Source: Oscillospiraceae bacterium
GTDB lineage: Bacteria > Bacillota > Clostridia > Oscillospirales > Ruminococcaceae
Direction: 5' to 3'
Length of the DNA stretch: 64,000 bases
Assembly: GCA_017435565.1 (NCBI GenBank)
Contig: JAFSEU010000002.1
Coordinates: 1-64,000 of the forward strand
Below, piece after piece: positions 27,237-36,100 of this stretch (position 1 is its first letter; every line of letters starts with the position of its first letter). The notes below the pieces were generated by a model. That model had not been told where the DNA came from. It ran no database searches and was given only the letters and a program-made list of their open reading frames with translations. Position numbers and translations under genes: made by a program.

Positions 27237-27314
27237 TGGGGTGGGTAATCGGACTCGAACCGACGGTCTTCAGTGCCACAAACTGACGCGTTAACCAACT
27301 ACGCTATACCCACC
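27237..27314 (-). tRNA. tRNA-His(GTG)
   Basis: Cloverleaf on the minus strand with the His-specific extra G(-1) paired to C73, anticodon loop TTGTGGC in stem TCAGT/ACTGA, T-loop GGTTCGAGTCC and encoded CCA. Confidence 0.94.
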
Positions 27315-27319
27315 ATATT

Positions 27320-27396
27320 TGGCACGCCATGCTGGATTCGAACCAGCGACTTACTGCTTAGAAGGCAGTTACTCTATCCAGCTGAGTTAATGGCGC
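27320..27396 (-). tRNA. tRNA-Arg(TCT)
   Basis: Acceptor GCGCCAT/ATGGCGT, anticodon loop CTTCTAA in stem ACTGC/GCAGT, T-loop GGTTCGAATCC, encoded CCA. 5 bp from tRNA-His. Confidence 0.94.
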
Positions 27397-27447
27397 ACAA
27401 AATAAATGCCGCACAAGGCGGACTTTTTAAAACGCACAAATGTGCGT

Positions 27448-27521
27448 TGGAGCGGGTGATGGGAATCGAACCCACGTGTTCAGCTTGGAAGGCTGACATT
27501 CTACCATTGAACTACACCCGC
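27448..27521 (-). tRNA. tRNA-Gly(TCC)
   Basis: Acceptor GCGGGTG/CACCCGC, anticodon loop CTTCCAA in stem TCAGC/GCTGA, T-loop GGTTCGATTCC, encoded CCA. First gene of the three-tRNA cluster. Confidence 0.94.
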
Positions 27522-27707
27522 ATTTTTGCAACGATAATATTTTACCACAAAGATTTTTATTTGTCAATACTTTTTTTGAAAAAATATTCTAATTTTGTAT
27601 TTTTGATAATTTCGACTTAAAAAAGAATAATTTCACGATAAAACGGGACAATATTATCAGTTGCAACCAAGTGCAACATTTAAAGCATAAAATCGGAGGA
27701 AAGCAAA

Positions 27708-27887
27708 ATGAATTCTATGATGAAGAACTCAAATATCCACTGCACGGTTAAGAAATGTAAGTACAATATGGGTACGGAGAATTACTGTTCTCTCAGTGAA
27801 ATTACCGTTGGCACACATGAATCAAATCCTACTTCATGTGAATGCGTTGACTGCAAATCGTTTGAATGCGGCGATTCCTGCAAGTAA
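27708..27887 (+). CDS. DUF1540 small Cys-rich protein
   Basis: A 59-residue gene after GGAGGAAAG. It reads MNSMMKNSNIHCTVKKCKYN, then eight Cys in all, ending CECVDCKSFECGDSCK. The CxVxxCxYN start and the paired Cys are the DUF1540 pattern common in Clostridia; the Cys are likely metal ligands. It has a GC-rich terminator of its own downstream. Confidence 0.85.
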   Translation: MNSMMKNSNIHCTVKKCKYNMGTENYCSLSEITVGTHESNPTSCECVDCKSFECGDSCK

Positions 27888-27912
27888 GAATTTTCGGTTG
27901 TTTGAAAATGCA

Positions 27913-27945
27913 GCGGCGGCGTTTTTTTATTTGCCGCCGCAATTT
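27913..27945 (+). terminator. terminator of the DUF1540 gene
   Basis: GCGGCGGC (27913-27920) pairs with GCCGCCGC (27933-27940), with T tracts in the loop and after. Confidence 0.7.
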
Positions 27946-28004
27946 TCTTGTTAAATTGCACAAAAAACTATTGATATTTTTTCACATTAAAACTAAAAAA
28001 GTAC

Positions 28005-28033
28005 TTGTCACAATTGAAAAAATATTATATAAT
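28005..28033 (+). promoter_or_regulatory. promoter of the IreB gene
   Basis: TTGTCA, 17 bp, TATAAT. Confidence 0.7.
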
Positions 28034-28069
28034 TATATAGTAAATATTTTTTTGGATAAGGAGAAGCGG

Positions 28070-28096
28070 TTGCCTTTTTATCACCGCAAGAAATGA
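28070..28096 (+). other. Possible 8-residue leader peptide upstream of IreB
   Basis: TTG start 5 bp after AAGGAGA (28058-28064), reading MPFYHRKK and stopping 1 bp before the IreB ATG. The IreB start has no ribosome binding site of its own, so ribosomes may be handed over from this leader. Confidence 0.35.
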
Positions 28097-28097
28097 A

Positions 28098-28343
28098 ATG
28101 ATAGATAAAACACAAACTTTTTCGGTAAACGAGGACAAAGAAGCTGAGCTTAAAAAGACTCTTTCCGTTGTTTATGATGCATTGACTCAAAAGGGTTATA
28201 ATCCCATAAATCAAATTGTTGGATATATTCTTTCCGAAGATCCGACATACATAACCACATATAACAATGCACGCAGCCTTATTCGTCATATTGACCGTGA
28301 TGAGCTTTTGCAGGTTCTTGTAAAATCATATCTTGGTCTTTAA
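28098..28343 (+). CDS. IreB family regulatory phosphoprotein (UPF0297)
   Basis: 81 residues matching the IreB family throughout: [40 protein letters not shown], then [14 protein letters not shown]. In Enterococcus IreB is phosphorylated by the PASTA kinase IreK and affects envelope-stress and cephalosporin tolerance. The usual neighbour ruvX is absent; the gene stands alone between a promoter and a terminator. Confidence 0.94.
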   Translation: MIDKTQTFSVNEDKEAELKKTLSVVYDALTQKGYNPINQIVGYILSEDPTYITTYNNARSLIRHIDRDELLQVLVKSYLGL

Positions 28344-28364
28344 TGCTCAATCAATTGAAACAGT

Positions 28365-28398
28365 AATCCGGTATTGTTTTTTAATACAATACCGGATT
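28365..28398. terminator. bidirectional terminator between convergent genes
   Basis: AATCCGGTATTGT (28365-28377) pairs with ACAATACCGGATT (28386-28398). Confidence 0.7.
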
Positions 28399-28407
28399 TG
28401 TTATTTT

Positions 28408-29112
28408 TCATAAATTCAAAAGCTCTGCTGCATTGCACATAAGCTCTGTACCGAGCTTTTTTTTGTCGAGAATTTTCATAGCGTCAGAAATATTCGGCTT
28501 TCTTGATGACATATTGTGTGTGTCAGATCCTAAAATATGCGCACAATCATTTTTGATAAGCTTAAGCGTTTTCTTTCTTAACTTTTTGTCGATTACCGAT
28601 CCTGCGTTGATCTGACAAAGCACATCGTGTGAAACAAGCTTTTCCACAGCCTTGTCGTCATTGAAATGATAATAACGTTCGACGTGCGCAAGAATGCACT
28701 GCAGACCACTGACGTTTAAAAAGTTTTCGAGAGCCTTGAAGTGTGAGCTTGAAAATTTGGTATAAGGCATTTCAAGAAGAATATATGGTGTGTTGCCGAT
28801 GCAAAGCGGCTTGCAGTCAATATCGCATAGAATCGGCGAGAATAAAACCTCCGCACCGAGGATTATATTCGGCAGCTTTATATTGTTTTGGTTTGCATAT
28901 GTAACTAATTTATTATAGGCAATGCCTCGCCTTTTAACGAATGAATCAACAGATTCGTCCTGCATATAATAATGAGAGGTGGAAACAATTGTGCTCACAC
29001 CTTGTGACTGCAATTCATTTATCATATCGACAGCTTCCTCAACCGAAGAAGCACCATCATCCATTTCAGGTAGTATATGCGTATGAAAATCTATCAAATT
29101 AAACATCTCCAT
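28408..29112 (-). CDS. CpsB/CapC-like protein-tyrosine phosphatase (PHP fold)
   Basis: About 234 residues. PHP metal-site motifs: DFHTHILPEMDDGA near the start, VSTSHYY, GAEVLF, LAHVERYY and GSDTHN. These fit the manganese-dependent tyrosine phosphatases that regulate capsule/exopolysaccharide chain-length kinases. No such kinase or capsule operon is adjacent, so the substrate is unknown. The start is uncertain: ATG 29112 and ATG 29106 both lack a well-spaced ribosome binding site. Confidence 0.85.
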   Translation of the reverse strand: MEMFNLIDFHTHILPEMDDGASSVEEAVDMINELQSQGVSTIVSTSHYYMQDESVDSFVKRRGIAYNKLVTYANQNNIKLPNIILGAEVLFSPILCDIDCKPLCIGNTPYILLEMPYTKFSSSHFKALENFLNVSGLQCILAHVERYYHFNDDKAVEKLVSHDVLCQINAGSVIDKKLRKKTLKLIKNDCAHILGSDTHNMSSRKPNISDAMKILDKKKLGTELMCNAAELLNL

Positions 29113-29222
29113 AAAATATTCTGACACTTTAATTTTATCATATTTATTGAATCGTGTCAAATATAATCAAAAAGCAGGCAAGCAAAATTATGCAGCCTGC
29201 TTATTTGAAGTAATGAATCAGC

Positions 29223-29342
29223 TTAGTTGTTGTTATTATTATTGTTGTTATTGTTCTGCTGATTCTGACGATTGTCCTGTCTGTTATTCTGCTGATTCTG
29301 CTGTTCCTGTCTCTGATTCTGGTTCTGATTATTCTTGCTCAT
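29223..29342 (-). CDS. 39-residue Asn/Gln-rich peptide
   Basis: ATG 29342 is preceded by GAGGCGGTG at good spacing. The product is almost only Asn, Gln and Arg: MSKNNQNQNQRQEQQNQQNN, then RQDNRQNQQ and ten Asn in a row. The Asn and Gln codons are mixed (AAT/AAC), which argues against a simple triplet expansion. No family recognised; it superficially recalls gamma-type small acid-soluble spore proteins, which are also Asn/Gln-rich, but lacks their repeats. Confidence 0.6.
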   Translation of the reverse strand: MSKNNQNQNQRQEQQNQQNNRQDNRQNQQNNNNNNNNNN

Positions 29343-29438
29343 TTTTTTCACCGCCTCTTAAATTAAAATCAGAATTTGCACCTTTACTCGGTACATATTG
29401 CTATTGTACCTCAAACAATCGGATTTATGCATAAAATA

Positions 29439-29466
29439 AAGCGGCAAAAACTAAATTTTGCCGCTT
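29439..29466 (-). terminator. terminator of the LTA-synthase-like gene
   Basis: AAGCGGCAAAA (29439-29449) pairs with TTTTGCCGCTT (29456-29466). Confidence 0.65.
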
Positions 29467-29477
29467 GAAAAATTTAA

Positions 29478-31397
29478 TTATTCTTCTTCATCTTCGGGAG
29501 TGTATCCGTATTTTTCTTCTTCAGTAACGATTGGAAGCTCCTTGCCATATGAAATTGCATCACCTAAGATACGGTCGTACGTCAGCAAATCAAGCTCTTC
29601 GTTGATAGGCGTTGTGTTGTCGTACTGAGTTGAATATATGGGGGATTCGTCCATAAATCCACACATCGTATCGATAAAATCATCAGTAGGAGTTCCGATA
29701 ACATCCATTACAACATAGGGCATATAGAATGCAGAAAGAGTCTGTTCTGGCAGTGCAGGGTTTTCTACCTCGTAATTGCTCCAGATGAAGAAGGTCTGTT
29801 CAAACAAAGTTTCACAGTTGCTGCTGTTATAACCCAATTCATCGTATATATTGCCTTCGCCACGGAAAGAGGGGAAGTGATCGCCTACAAAGAAAACAAC
29901 AGTAGGTTCATCAAGCTCTTTCAGGTTTTCGAGAAAATAATACAAATCCTCGGTCATATCTCCGATACCTGCGAGATAATTGCCGAGCTCATCGGTTGGG
30001 TCTTCGCCCTGGTTGTACGGTTGATGATTCTGCATAGTTGTTGTGTGGATATATACAGGTTCGTCGCTTTCGTCGAGAAGATATTCAATCTCATCGAAAA
30101 TAACCTTATCTTCAATATATGAATATCTATAATTGACGTCCACATCAAAATCATCCTGGAAAATCATTTCATCAAAACCGAAGTATGAATAAACTCGTGA
30201 ACGTGTGTAGAAGCTGCTGAGGAAGGTGTGTATATAATATGTGTCGTATCCAAGCTCTGAGTAATATCGCGGTACGGTTGTTTGTGCTCTTTCAAGGAGC
30301 ACACGCTGCGGCATTGCTACATCGTTGAGAGATTTTACTGGAAGACCGAACAGAAGTTCGAATTCGGTTCTTACTGTATAAGCTCCGAAGGTCGGAACAA
30401 TAGTTGTACCGGTAAGGCTTTCTTCACAGATTCTATCAAAATAATCATAGGCATCGGTTTCGATTGAATCATCAACGACTCTGAAATCGGCAAATGCTTC
30501 CGACATAATCATAATGACGTTGGGTTTGTCAAAATCGCTTGTCGTATCATCAGTCTCGTTGTCTTCAAGAATGCTGCCAATGGTTTCCTCGTTGTACTCT
30601 TCAGGTTCTTCAAGCTGATTTGCGAGATTCTCAGCAGTTGTCTGAACGATAAACGCAAGAAAACTGTTGTTTGCAAACTTTTCGTTGGTTACAAAAGCAT
30701 TGGTCGAAGCTTTATCGTCAACATCAAATGCAGAGAATACAGCCTTTGAAACTGAAGGTACAAGCAGAATTACTGCGCATACAGCTGTAACTACGCCGGA
30801 AATGACGTATCTCGGGAGCTTTTTCATCTTTATCTGCGGATTGAACCAATATACAACAGCAAAATACAGAAGACCGAGTGAAATATATGTTATGAGCATC
30901 GGAGTGATCTTGATATAAGCAAATGAGGTAAGGCTTTTTACGTTTGTTGCCATTTTCATATCGGTAAGAATAAGGTGGTTTCCGTTTGCACCGTATTTGA
31001 AAAGCTCGACGGTGCTTAATGTCAGATATACAATAGTCTGCAGAAAAACGGCGAACCAGGCTTTTTTGAAAAGCAGCAGAAGCACCGCAAAAATTGCACC
31101 GGCGCAAATCACGTCAAATAAAATAATCGAAGGACGCTCCGACATAAAAATGATAAGGTTGTCAACATATTTCATTTGGTTGACTTCAGCAATCAGAACA
31201 ATGAACAACGGAAAAAACATCAGCAGCAAGGTGTTGGTCATGCTGTAATTTACGCTGTTTTGTTCACGTCTGCTTCTGAAAGCGTATAATCTTTTGAGAA
31301 ACTTTTCGTAAATGAACTCTGCAATTTTGTCCGATTTTGAACTCACAGCAGCACTCGGTGCCTTTATAGCAGCTGCGGTCTTTAATTTTTGTGACAT
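29478..31397 (-). CDS. LTA synthase family phosphoglycerol transferase
   Basis: 639 residues. About five membrane spans in residues 50-220, then an extracellular sulfatase-fold domain from about 290: NVIMIMSEAFADF (metal Glu), the catalytic Thr region TFGAYTVRTEFELLFGLP, HTTTMQNHQPY and FFVGDHFPSF. Such enzymes move phosphoglycerol from phosphatidylglycerol to a glycolipid anchor or other glycan. A 60-residue Asp/Glu-rich linker separates membrane part and enzyme. The C-terminus is acidic. Confidence 0.92.
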   Translation of the reverse strand: MSQKLKTAAAIKAPSAAVSSKSDKIAEFIYEKFLKRLYAFRSRREQNSVNYSMTNTLLLMFFPLFIVLIAEVNQMKYVDNLIIFMSERPSIILFDVICAGAIFAVLLLLFKKAWFAVFLQTIVYLTLSTVELFKYGANGNHLILTDMKMATNVKSLTSFAYIKITPMLITYISLGLLYFAVVYWFNPQIKMKKLPRYVISGVVTAVCAVILLVPSVSKAVFSAFDVDDKASTNAFVTNEKFANNSFLAFIVQTTAENLANQLEEPEEYNEETIGSILEDNETDDTTSDFDKPNVIMIMSEAFADFRVVDDSIETDAYDYFDRICEESLTGTTIVPTFGAYTVRTEFELLFGLPVKSLNDVAMPQRVLLERAQTTVPRYYSELGYDTYYIHTFLSSFYTRSRVYSYFGFDEMIFQDDFDVDVNYRYSYIEDKVIFDEIEYLLDESDEPVYIHTTTMQNHQPYNQGEDPTDELGNYLAGIGDMTEDLYYFLENLKELDEPTVVFFVGDHFPSFRGEGNIYDELGYNSSNCETLFEQTFFIWSNYEVENPALPEQTLSAFYMPYVVMDVIGTPTDDFIDTMCGFMDESPIYSTQYDNTTPINEELDLLTYDRILGDAISYGKELPIVTEEEKYGYTPEDEEE

Positions 31398-31449
31398 TTG
31401 TTATCCCTCTTTTCAATATCTGAAAAAATATTTTCTTTCTATATGTCTG

Positions 31450-31477
31450 ATTATATAATGTATTTCTTAATTTTCAA
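31450..31477 (-). promoter_or_regulatory. promoter of the LTA-synthase-like gene
   Basis: On the minus strand TTGAAA (31472-31477), 16 bp, TATAAT (31450-31455). Confidence 0.55.
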
Positions 31478-31487
31478 GCGAGAAAAT

Positions 31488-31518
31488 TCTTAAGATTTGT
31501 TAAAAATAAATCTTAAGA
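31488..31518. promoter_or_regulatory. perfect inverted repeat between divergent genes
   Basis: TCTTAAGATTT (31488-31498) and AAATCTTAAGA (31508-31518), 9 bp apart, placed just upstream of the minus-strand -35 element. This 301-bp region (31398-31698) otherwise holds only the two divergent promoters. Confidence 0.45.
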
Positions 31519-31636
31519 GAAATTATATCACATACCTTCTCGGTTTGCAACATATTGCTATGCTTTTGAATATATAATTTTTTGTGTATGTAAAAATTTT
31601 TTTTGTATAAAAACACAACTTTTTTATGTGAAATTA

Positions 31637-31665
31637 TTGAAATAACAACGTTTTTATGATATAAT
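31637..31665 (+). promoter_or_regulatory. promoter of the 31699 gene
   Basis: TTGAAA, 17 bp, TATAAT. Confidence 0.65.
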
Positions 31666-31698
31666 AATTTTCAAAAGTTCTGTGAAAGGAATCGGCTT

Positions 31699-32349
31699 AT
31701 GGATATCATAAAGTCCCATTTGAATGTGTTCGCAATTCTTGCTTCGGTTTTTGTTGCGGGAATAATCATATTGATTTCAGGAATTGTATCATTCTGTGAG
31801 TATTCAAGCCCTACCGATATATATAATGTATCATATAAAGAGTATTTGATTGAGGATATACCTGTTAAGGGTGATGTCTGGTGCGTTGAAGCGTGCTTTG
31901 CCGAAACTGAGAATTATGGATATGCATTGATTCCCGCTGTTGATGAATCGACATTTATCGAAGATGAGGTTTTAAAGTTTGTTGTTTTGTGTTATGATAA
32001 ATCAAGAAAAGATGATTTTTCCGCAATGGCTGACTACTGGAACGGCATAACAGACACAGTTCCTGCCGATATCAGCTTTTCAGGGATTATTTCAAAGACA
32101 GATGACTCAAGCGTTTCACACGCTGTATATGAATATTTCGAACTTGAATATGGTTTTTCCCATGAAGAAACGGATCAGTATTACCTGCCGTATGTAATCA
32201 CCGAGATTGACAGCTTTGCATATGCATATCTGCCGAAGATAATTGTCGGCGCAGTTTTTATGGCGTTATCAGTTATTTTGTTTATTTTTATGAAAATTCG
32301 TTTTTCGAGAAAGGATAATGAATTTACACTCAATGACATCCCGCAATAA
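31699..32349 (+). CDS. Unknown two-span membrane protein
   Basis: 216 residues: one span near the N-terminus (VFAILASVFVAGIIILISGI), an acidic extracellular domain of about 140 residues, a second span near the C-terminus (IIVGAVFMALSVILFIFM) and a short basic tail. Probable ribosome binding site GAAAGGA. It is divergent from the LTA-synthase-like gene across a shared regulatory region. Family not recognised. Confidence 0.75.
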   Translation: MDIIKSHLNVFAILASVFVAGIIILISGIVSFCEYSSPTDIYNVSYKEYLIEDIPVKGDVWCVEACFAETENYGYALIPAVDESTFIEDEVLKFVVLCYDKSRKDDFSAMADYWNGITDTVPADISFSGIISKTDDSSVSHAVYEYFELEYGFSHEETDQYYLPYVITEIDSFAYAYLPKIIVGAVFMALSVILFIFMKIRFSRKDNEFTLNDIPQ

Positions 32350-32384
32350 TAAAGTTTTCTGAAAAATAACACATTCTGCATTAT

Positions 32385-32413
32385 ATACGCCGAAATCTTA
32401 ATTTTCGGCGTAT
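32385..32413 (+). terminator. terminator of the 31699 gene
   Basis: ATACGCCGAAA (32385-32395) pairs with TTTCGGCGTAT (32403-32413), then ATTTTCT. Confidence 0.65.
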
Positions 32414-32430
32414 ATTTTCTGTTATTTTGA

Positions 32431-32459
32431 TTGAAATATTTTTTGATTTATGTTATACT
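32431..32459 (+). promoter_or_regulatory. promoter of pth-mfd
   Basis: TTGAAA, 17 bp, TATACT. Confidence 0.65.
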
Positions 32460-32517
32460 ATCAGATGTTTGCGGAAATTTTGTATCGGACATAATAACGA
32501 GAGGATGTTTAGATTAA

Positions 32518-33141
32518 ATGAGTATTTTTGAAAAACTCAAAGCTATTTCACAGCAATCGCAGGAACCTGCAGGACCTGTTGAATACATAATTGCCGGGCT
32601 CGGAAACCCGGGAACAAAATATGAAAACACAAGACATAATGTCGGCTTTATGGCTGTTGATACGTTGGCTCAGGAAAAATCCTTTGATATAAAAAAGCTC
32701 AAGTTCAAATCACTTTACGCAGATGTGACAATAGCCTCTAAGCACTGCCTTGTAATGAAGCCCACAACATTTATGAACAACAGCGGAGAAGCTGTTGCCG
32801 AAGCGGCTAGATTCTACAAAATCAAGCCCGAAAACATAATAGTTATTTTTGATGACATTTCGCTTGATGTTGGAAATATGCGCATCAGAAGAAAGGGCAG
32901 CGACGGCGGACATAATGGCATCAAAAGCATAATTATGCATCTTAATTCTGACAAATTCCCCAGAATCAAGCTCGGAGTCGGAAAAAAGCCCCATCCGGAC
33001 TATGACCTGAAAGACTGGGTTCTGTCTGACTTCAAGCGTGATGATATTGCAAAGCTTAAGGATGTTTGCGCAAAATCCTGTGACGCTCTTGAACTGATTA
33101 TGTGCGGCGATATAGATAAGGCAATGAATAAGTATAATTGA
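32518..33141 (+). CDS. pth: Peptidyl-tRNA hydrolase
   Basis: 207 residues. After a short N-terminal extension come IIAGLGNPGTKYENTRHNVGF (catalytic His in RHN), PTTFMNNSGEAV and GHNGIKSI. It recycles tRNA from peptidyl-tRNA dropped by ribosomes. Followed 11 bp later by mfd, a common Firmicutes pair. Confidence 0.96.
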   Translation: MSIFEKLKAISQQSQEPAGPVEYIIAGLGNPGTKYENTRHNVGFMAVDTLAQEKSFDIKKLKFKSLYADVTIASKHCLVMKPTTFMNNSGEAVAEAARFYKIKPENIIVIFDDISLDVGNMRIRRKGSDGGHNGIKSIIMHLNSDKFPRIKLGVGKKPHPDYDLKDWVLSDFKRDDIAKLKDVCAKSCDALELIMCGDIDKAMNKYN

Positions 33142-33152
33142 TAGGTAACCCA

Positions 33153-36100
33153 ATGAATCCTTATATTAAAATTTTTGAATCAATCAAGCCGTTTCGTGAG
33201 CTATCGGCAAAAATCGACGGCGCACACAATCCGCTTCTTGCGGTCGGCGTTTCTCACATACATAAAGCACAGATGATTCTTTCAATCTGCAAAACAAAAA
33301 ACAAATCAATGCTTGTCATCTGTGACGACGAGACAAACGCACGTCGTTTATGTGATGATATCAACACAATGGCACAGCATCAGCTTGCTGTGCTGTTTTG
33401 TGCAAGGGAATTAAATCTTACCGAGGTTGATACGAGGTCGAATGAATACGAACATAACAGATTGGGAGCTCTCGCAAATTTTCTCGATGGAAATTGCCGT
33501 ATTCTGATAGCAGGAGCCGAAGCTGCAATGCAGCGGACAATTCCGCGTAAAACCTTTGAAAATCACACCTTCAGAATTTCAATCGGTGAGGAGAGTGATT
33601 TGTCGAAGCTTATCGCACGCTTTATCGAATGCGAATATAAACGATGTGAAAAAGTTGAGGGCGTTTCTCAATTCTCTGTCAGGGGCTCGATTGTTGATAT
33701 TTTCCCTGTGGGTTATGTCAGCCCTGTAAGAATGGAACTGTGGGGCGATGAAATCGACTCGATTTCACAATTTGATATTGAATCGCAGCGAAGAACCGAG
33801 AGCCTTGATTATGTACGGATATCTCCTGCCTGTGAGCTTATTTTCAATAAAAAAGAGCTTGCCGAAAAGCTAAGGTCACTGCAGAAATCACTGCGCGGAA
33901 AAAAACGTGATATTCAGAATGCTTATATCGAAAAAGACATTGAAAAGCTCAATAATGATATTACGCCGACGGGTATTGATAAATACAGCTCGCTTGTATA
34001 TGAAAACGAATCATATTTGTTTGATTATTTTGACAATAATTCTATCATATTTATTAGTGAAGCTTCCGATTGTGCGCTCAGAGGCAAAGGTGTTATTTCG
34101 CAGTACACCGAGGATTTAAATCTGCTTTCGGAAACAGGCGTCGTCTGCAAGTGCTGTGATGATATATACACTTCGTGGAATAGTGTGCTTGAGCGTGCAA
34201 CAGGGTATAAATGCATTTTTGCCGACAACTACATTCGCAATAACGATATTCAGTTTGACGGAATTTTTAATATAAATGCTCTTCAAAGCGGAACCTGGGG
34301 CGGCGAGTCGTCCCAGCTTATTGAAGAGCTTAACCATTATGTTTCAAACGGATATAAAACAATTGTTGCTTTGGGCAGCGAAAAAACCTTGCCGACTGTA
34401 TGTGATGATTTGAAGCAAAACGGCATCAGTGCTGAAATCTGGTCCGATTCTTCTGAAATTAAGGAATCGGGAGTGTATCTCGTTGCAGGCGGTGTTTCAA
34501 GCGGATATGAATATACCGATGCAAAATGTGCTCTTATTACAGCGGCAAAAGCTCTTGCAACATTACGCAAGCGTAAAAAGAAGCGTAAAAGTGAAGAAAT
34601 TCGCAGCCTTTCCGATATTTCAAATGGCGACCTTATCGTTCACAGTCTGCATGGCATCGGACGCTTTGCAGGAATACGCAAGCTTGAGCTTGAGGGTGTC
34701 ATAAAGGATTATATAACAATTCAGTATGCAGGAACCGATGTTCTTTATGTGCCTGTTACCCAGCTTGATATGGTGAGTAAATATATCGGCTCCCGTGACG
34801 AATCAACGGTCAAGCTCAGCAAGCTTTCATCAAACGAATGGCAGAAAACACGAAAAAGCGTAAAGAGTGCCGTAAAGGATATGGCAAAGGAGCTTATTGC
34901 GCTTTATGCCAAGCGTGAACAAGCGCAGGGCTTTGCTTTTGAACCCGACAGTGAGTGGCAGCATGAATTTGAAGAAAGATTTGAATACATCGAAACCGAT
35001 GATCAGCTTCAATGCATTGAAGAAATCAAAGCTGATATGGAGAAAAGCCGCCCGATGGACAGACTTCTCTGCGGCGATGTCGGCTTCGGAAAGACTGAAG
35101 TTGCACTTCGTGCCGCCTTTAAATGTGTTATGAGCGGAAAGCAATGTGCAATACTCGCTCCGACGACCGTGCTTGCAATGCAGCATTATCAGACTGCTCT
35201 GAGACGTTTTGAACATTTTCCCGTCAAGATAGCACACCTTTCACGTTTTTGCTCTCAAAGACAGATTGCGGAAAATTTGAGGAAGCTCAAAAACGTACAG
35301 GTTGATATGGTGATCGGAACACACCGTGTTGTTCAGAAGGATGTTCAGTTCTATGATTTGGGTCTTGCCATTATCGACGAAGAGCAGAGGTTCGGCGTTG
35401 CACATAAGGAGCGGTTCAAAGAAATGTTCGCAGGCGTTGATGTGCTTACATTATCTGCAACCCCTATTCCGAGAACGCTGAATATGGCTATGAGCGGAAT
35501 TCGTGATATGTCCGTTATTGATGACCCGCCTCAGGACAGGTATCCTGTGCAGACATATGTTATAGAGCATGACTGGGGCGTTGTCGCTCAGGCAATTTCA
35601 AAGGAACTCCGAAGGGGTGGACAGGCATATTATATCCATAACCGCGTAGACAGTATTATGTCCTGTGCTGCGAAGCTGCAAAAGCTTTTGCCTCAGGCGA
35701 GAATCGGCGTCGCGCATGGTCGTATGAGTGAAGATGAAATGTCTGAAATTTGGAACAGAGTTGTAGAAAGAGAACTTGATGTTCTTGTATGCACAACAAT
35801 TATCGAAACCGGCGTTGACGTTCCGAATGTCAATACTCTGATTATCGAAAGTGCCGATTGCTTCGGTCTTTCACAACTATATCAGCTCAGAGGCAGAGTT
35901 GGGCGTTCGACAAGGCGTGCATTTGCTTATTTTACATTCAAGCCGGGAAAAACCTTGACTGAGGTCGCTTCAAAAAGGCTTGATACCATCAGAGAATTTA
36001 CGCAATTTGGCAGCGGATTCCGAATTGCAATGCGTGATCTCGAAATCAGAGGAGCAGGAGATATCCTGGGCGGAAAACAGCACGGACATATGGACTCTGT

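Noticed and set aside
27273..27620. 115-residue plus-strand frame containing WIRTSDLLLRRQLLYPAEL and MGIEPTCSAWKADILPLNYT
   Set aside because: It is the antisense of the tRNA-His, Arg and Gly genes; these phrases are known spurious translations of tRNA complements.
29147..29434. Cys/Tyr/Ser-rich plus-strand frame
   Set aside because: It is the complement of the Asn/Gln-rich gene, which has the better start and ribosome binding site.
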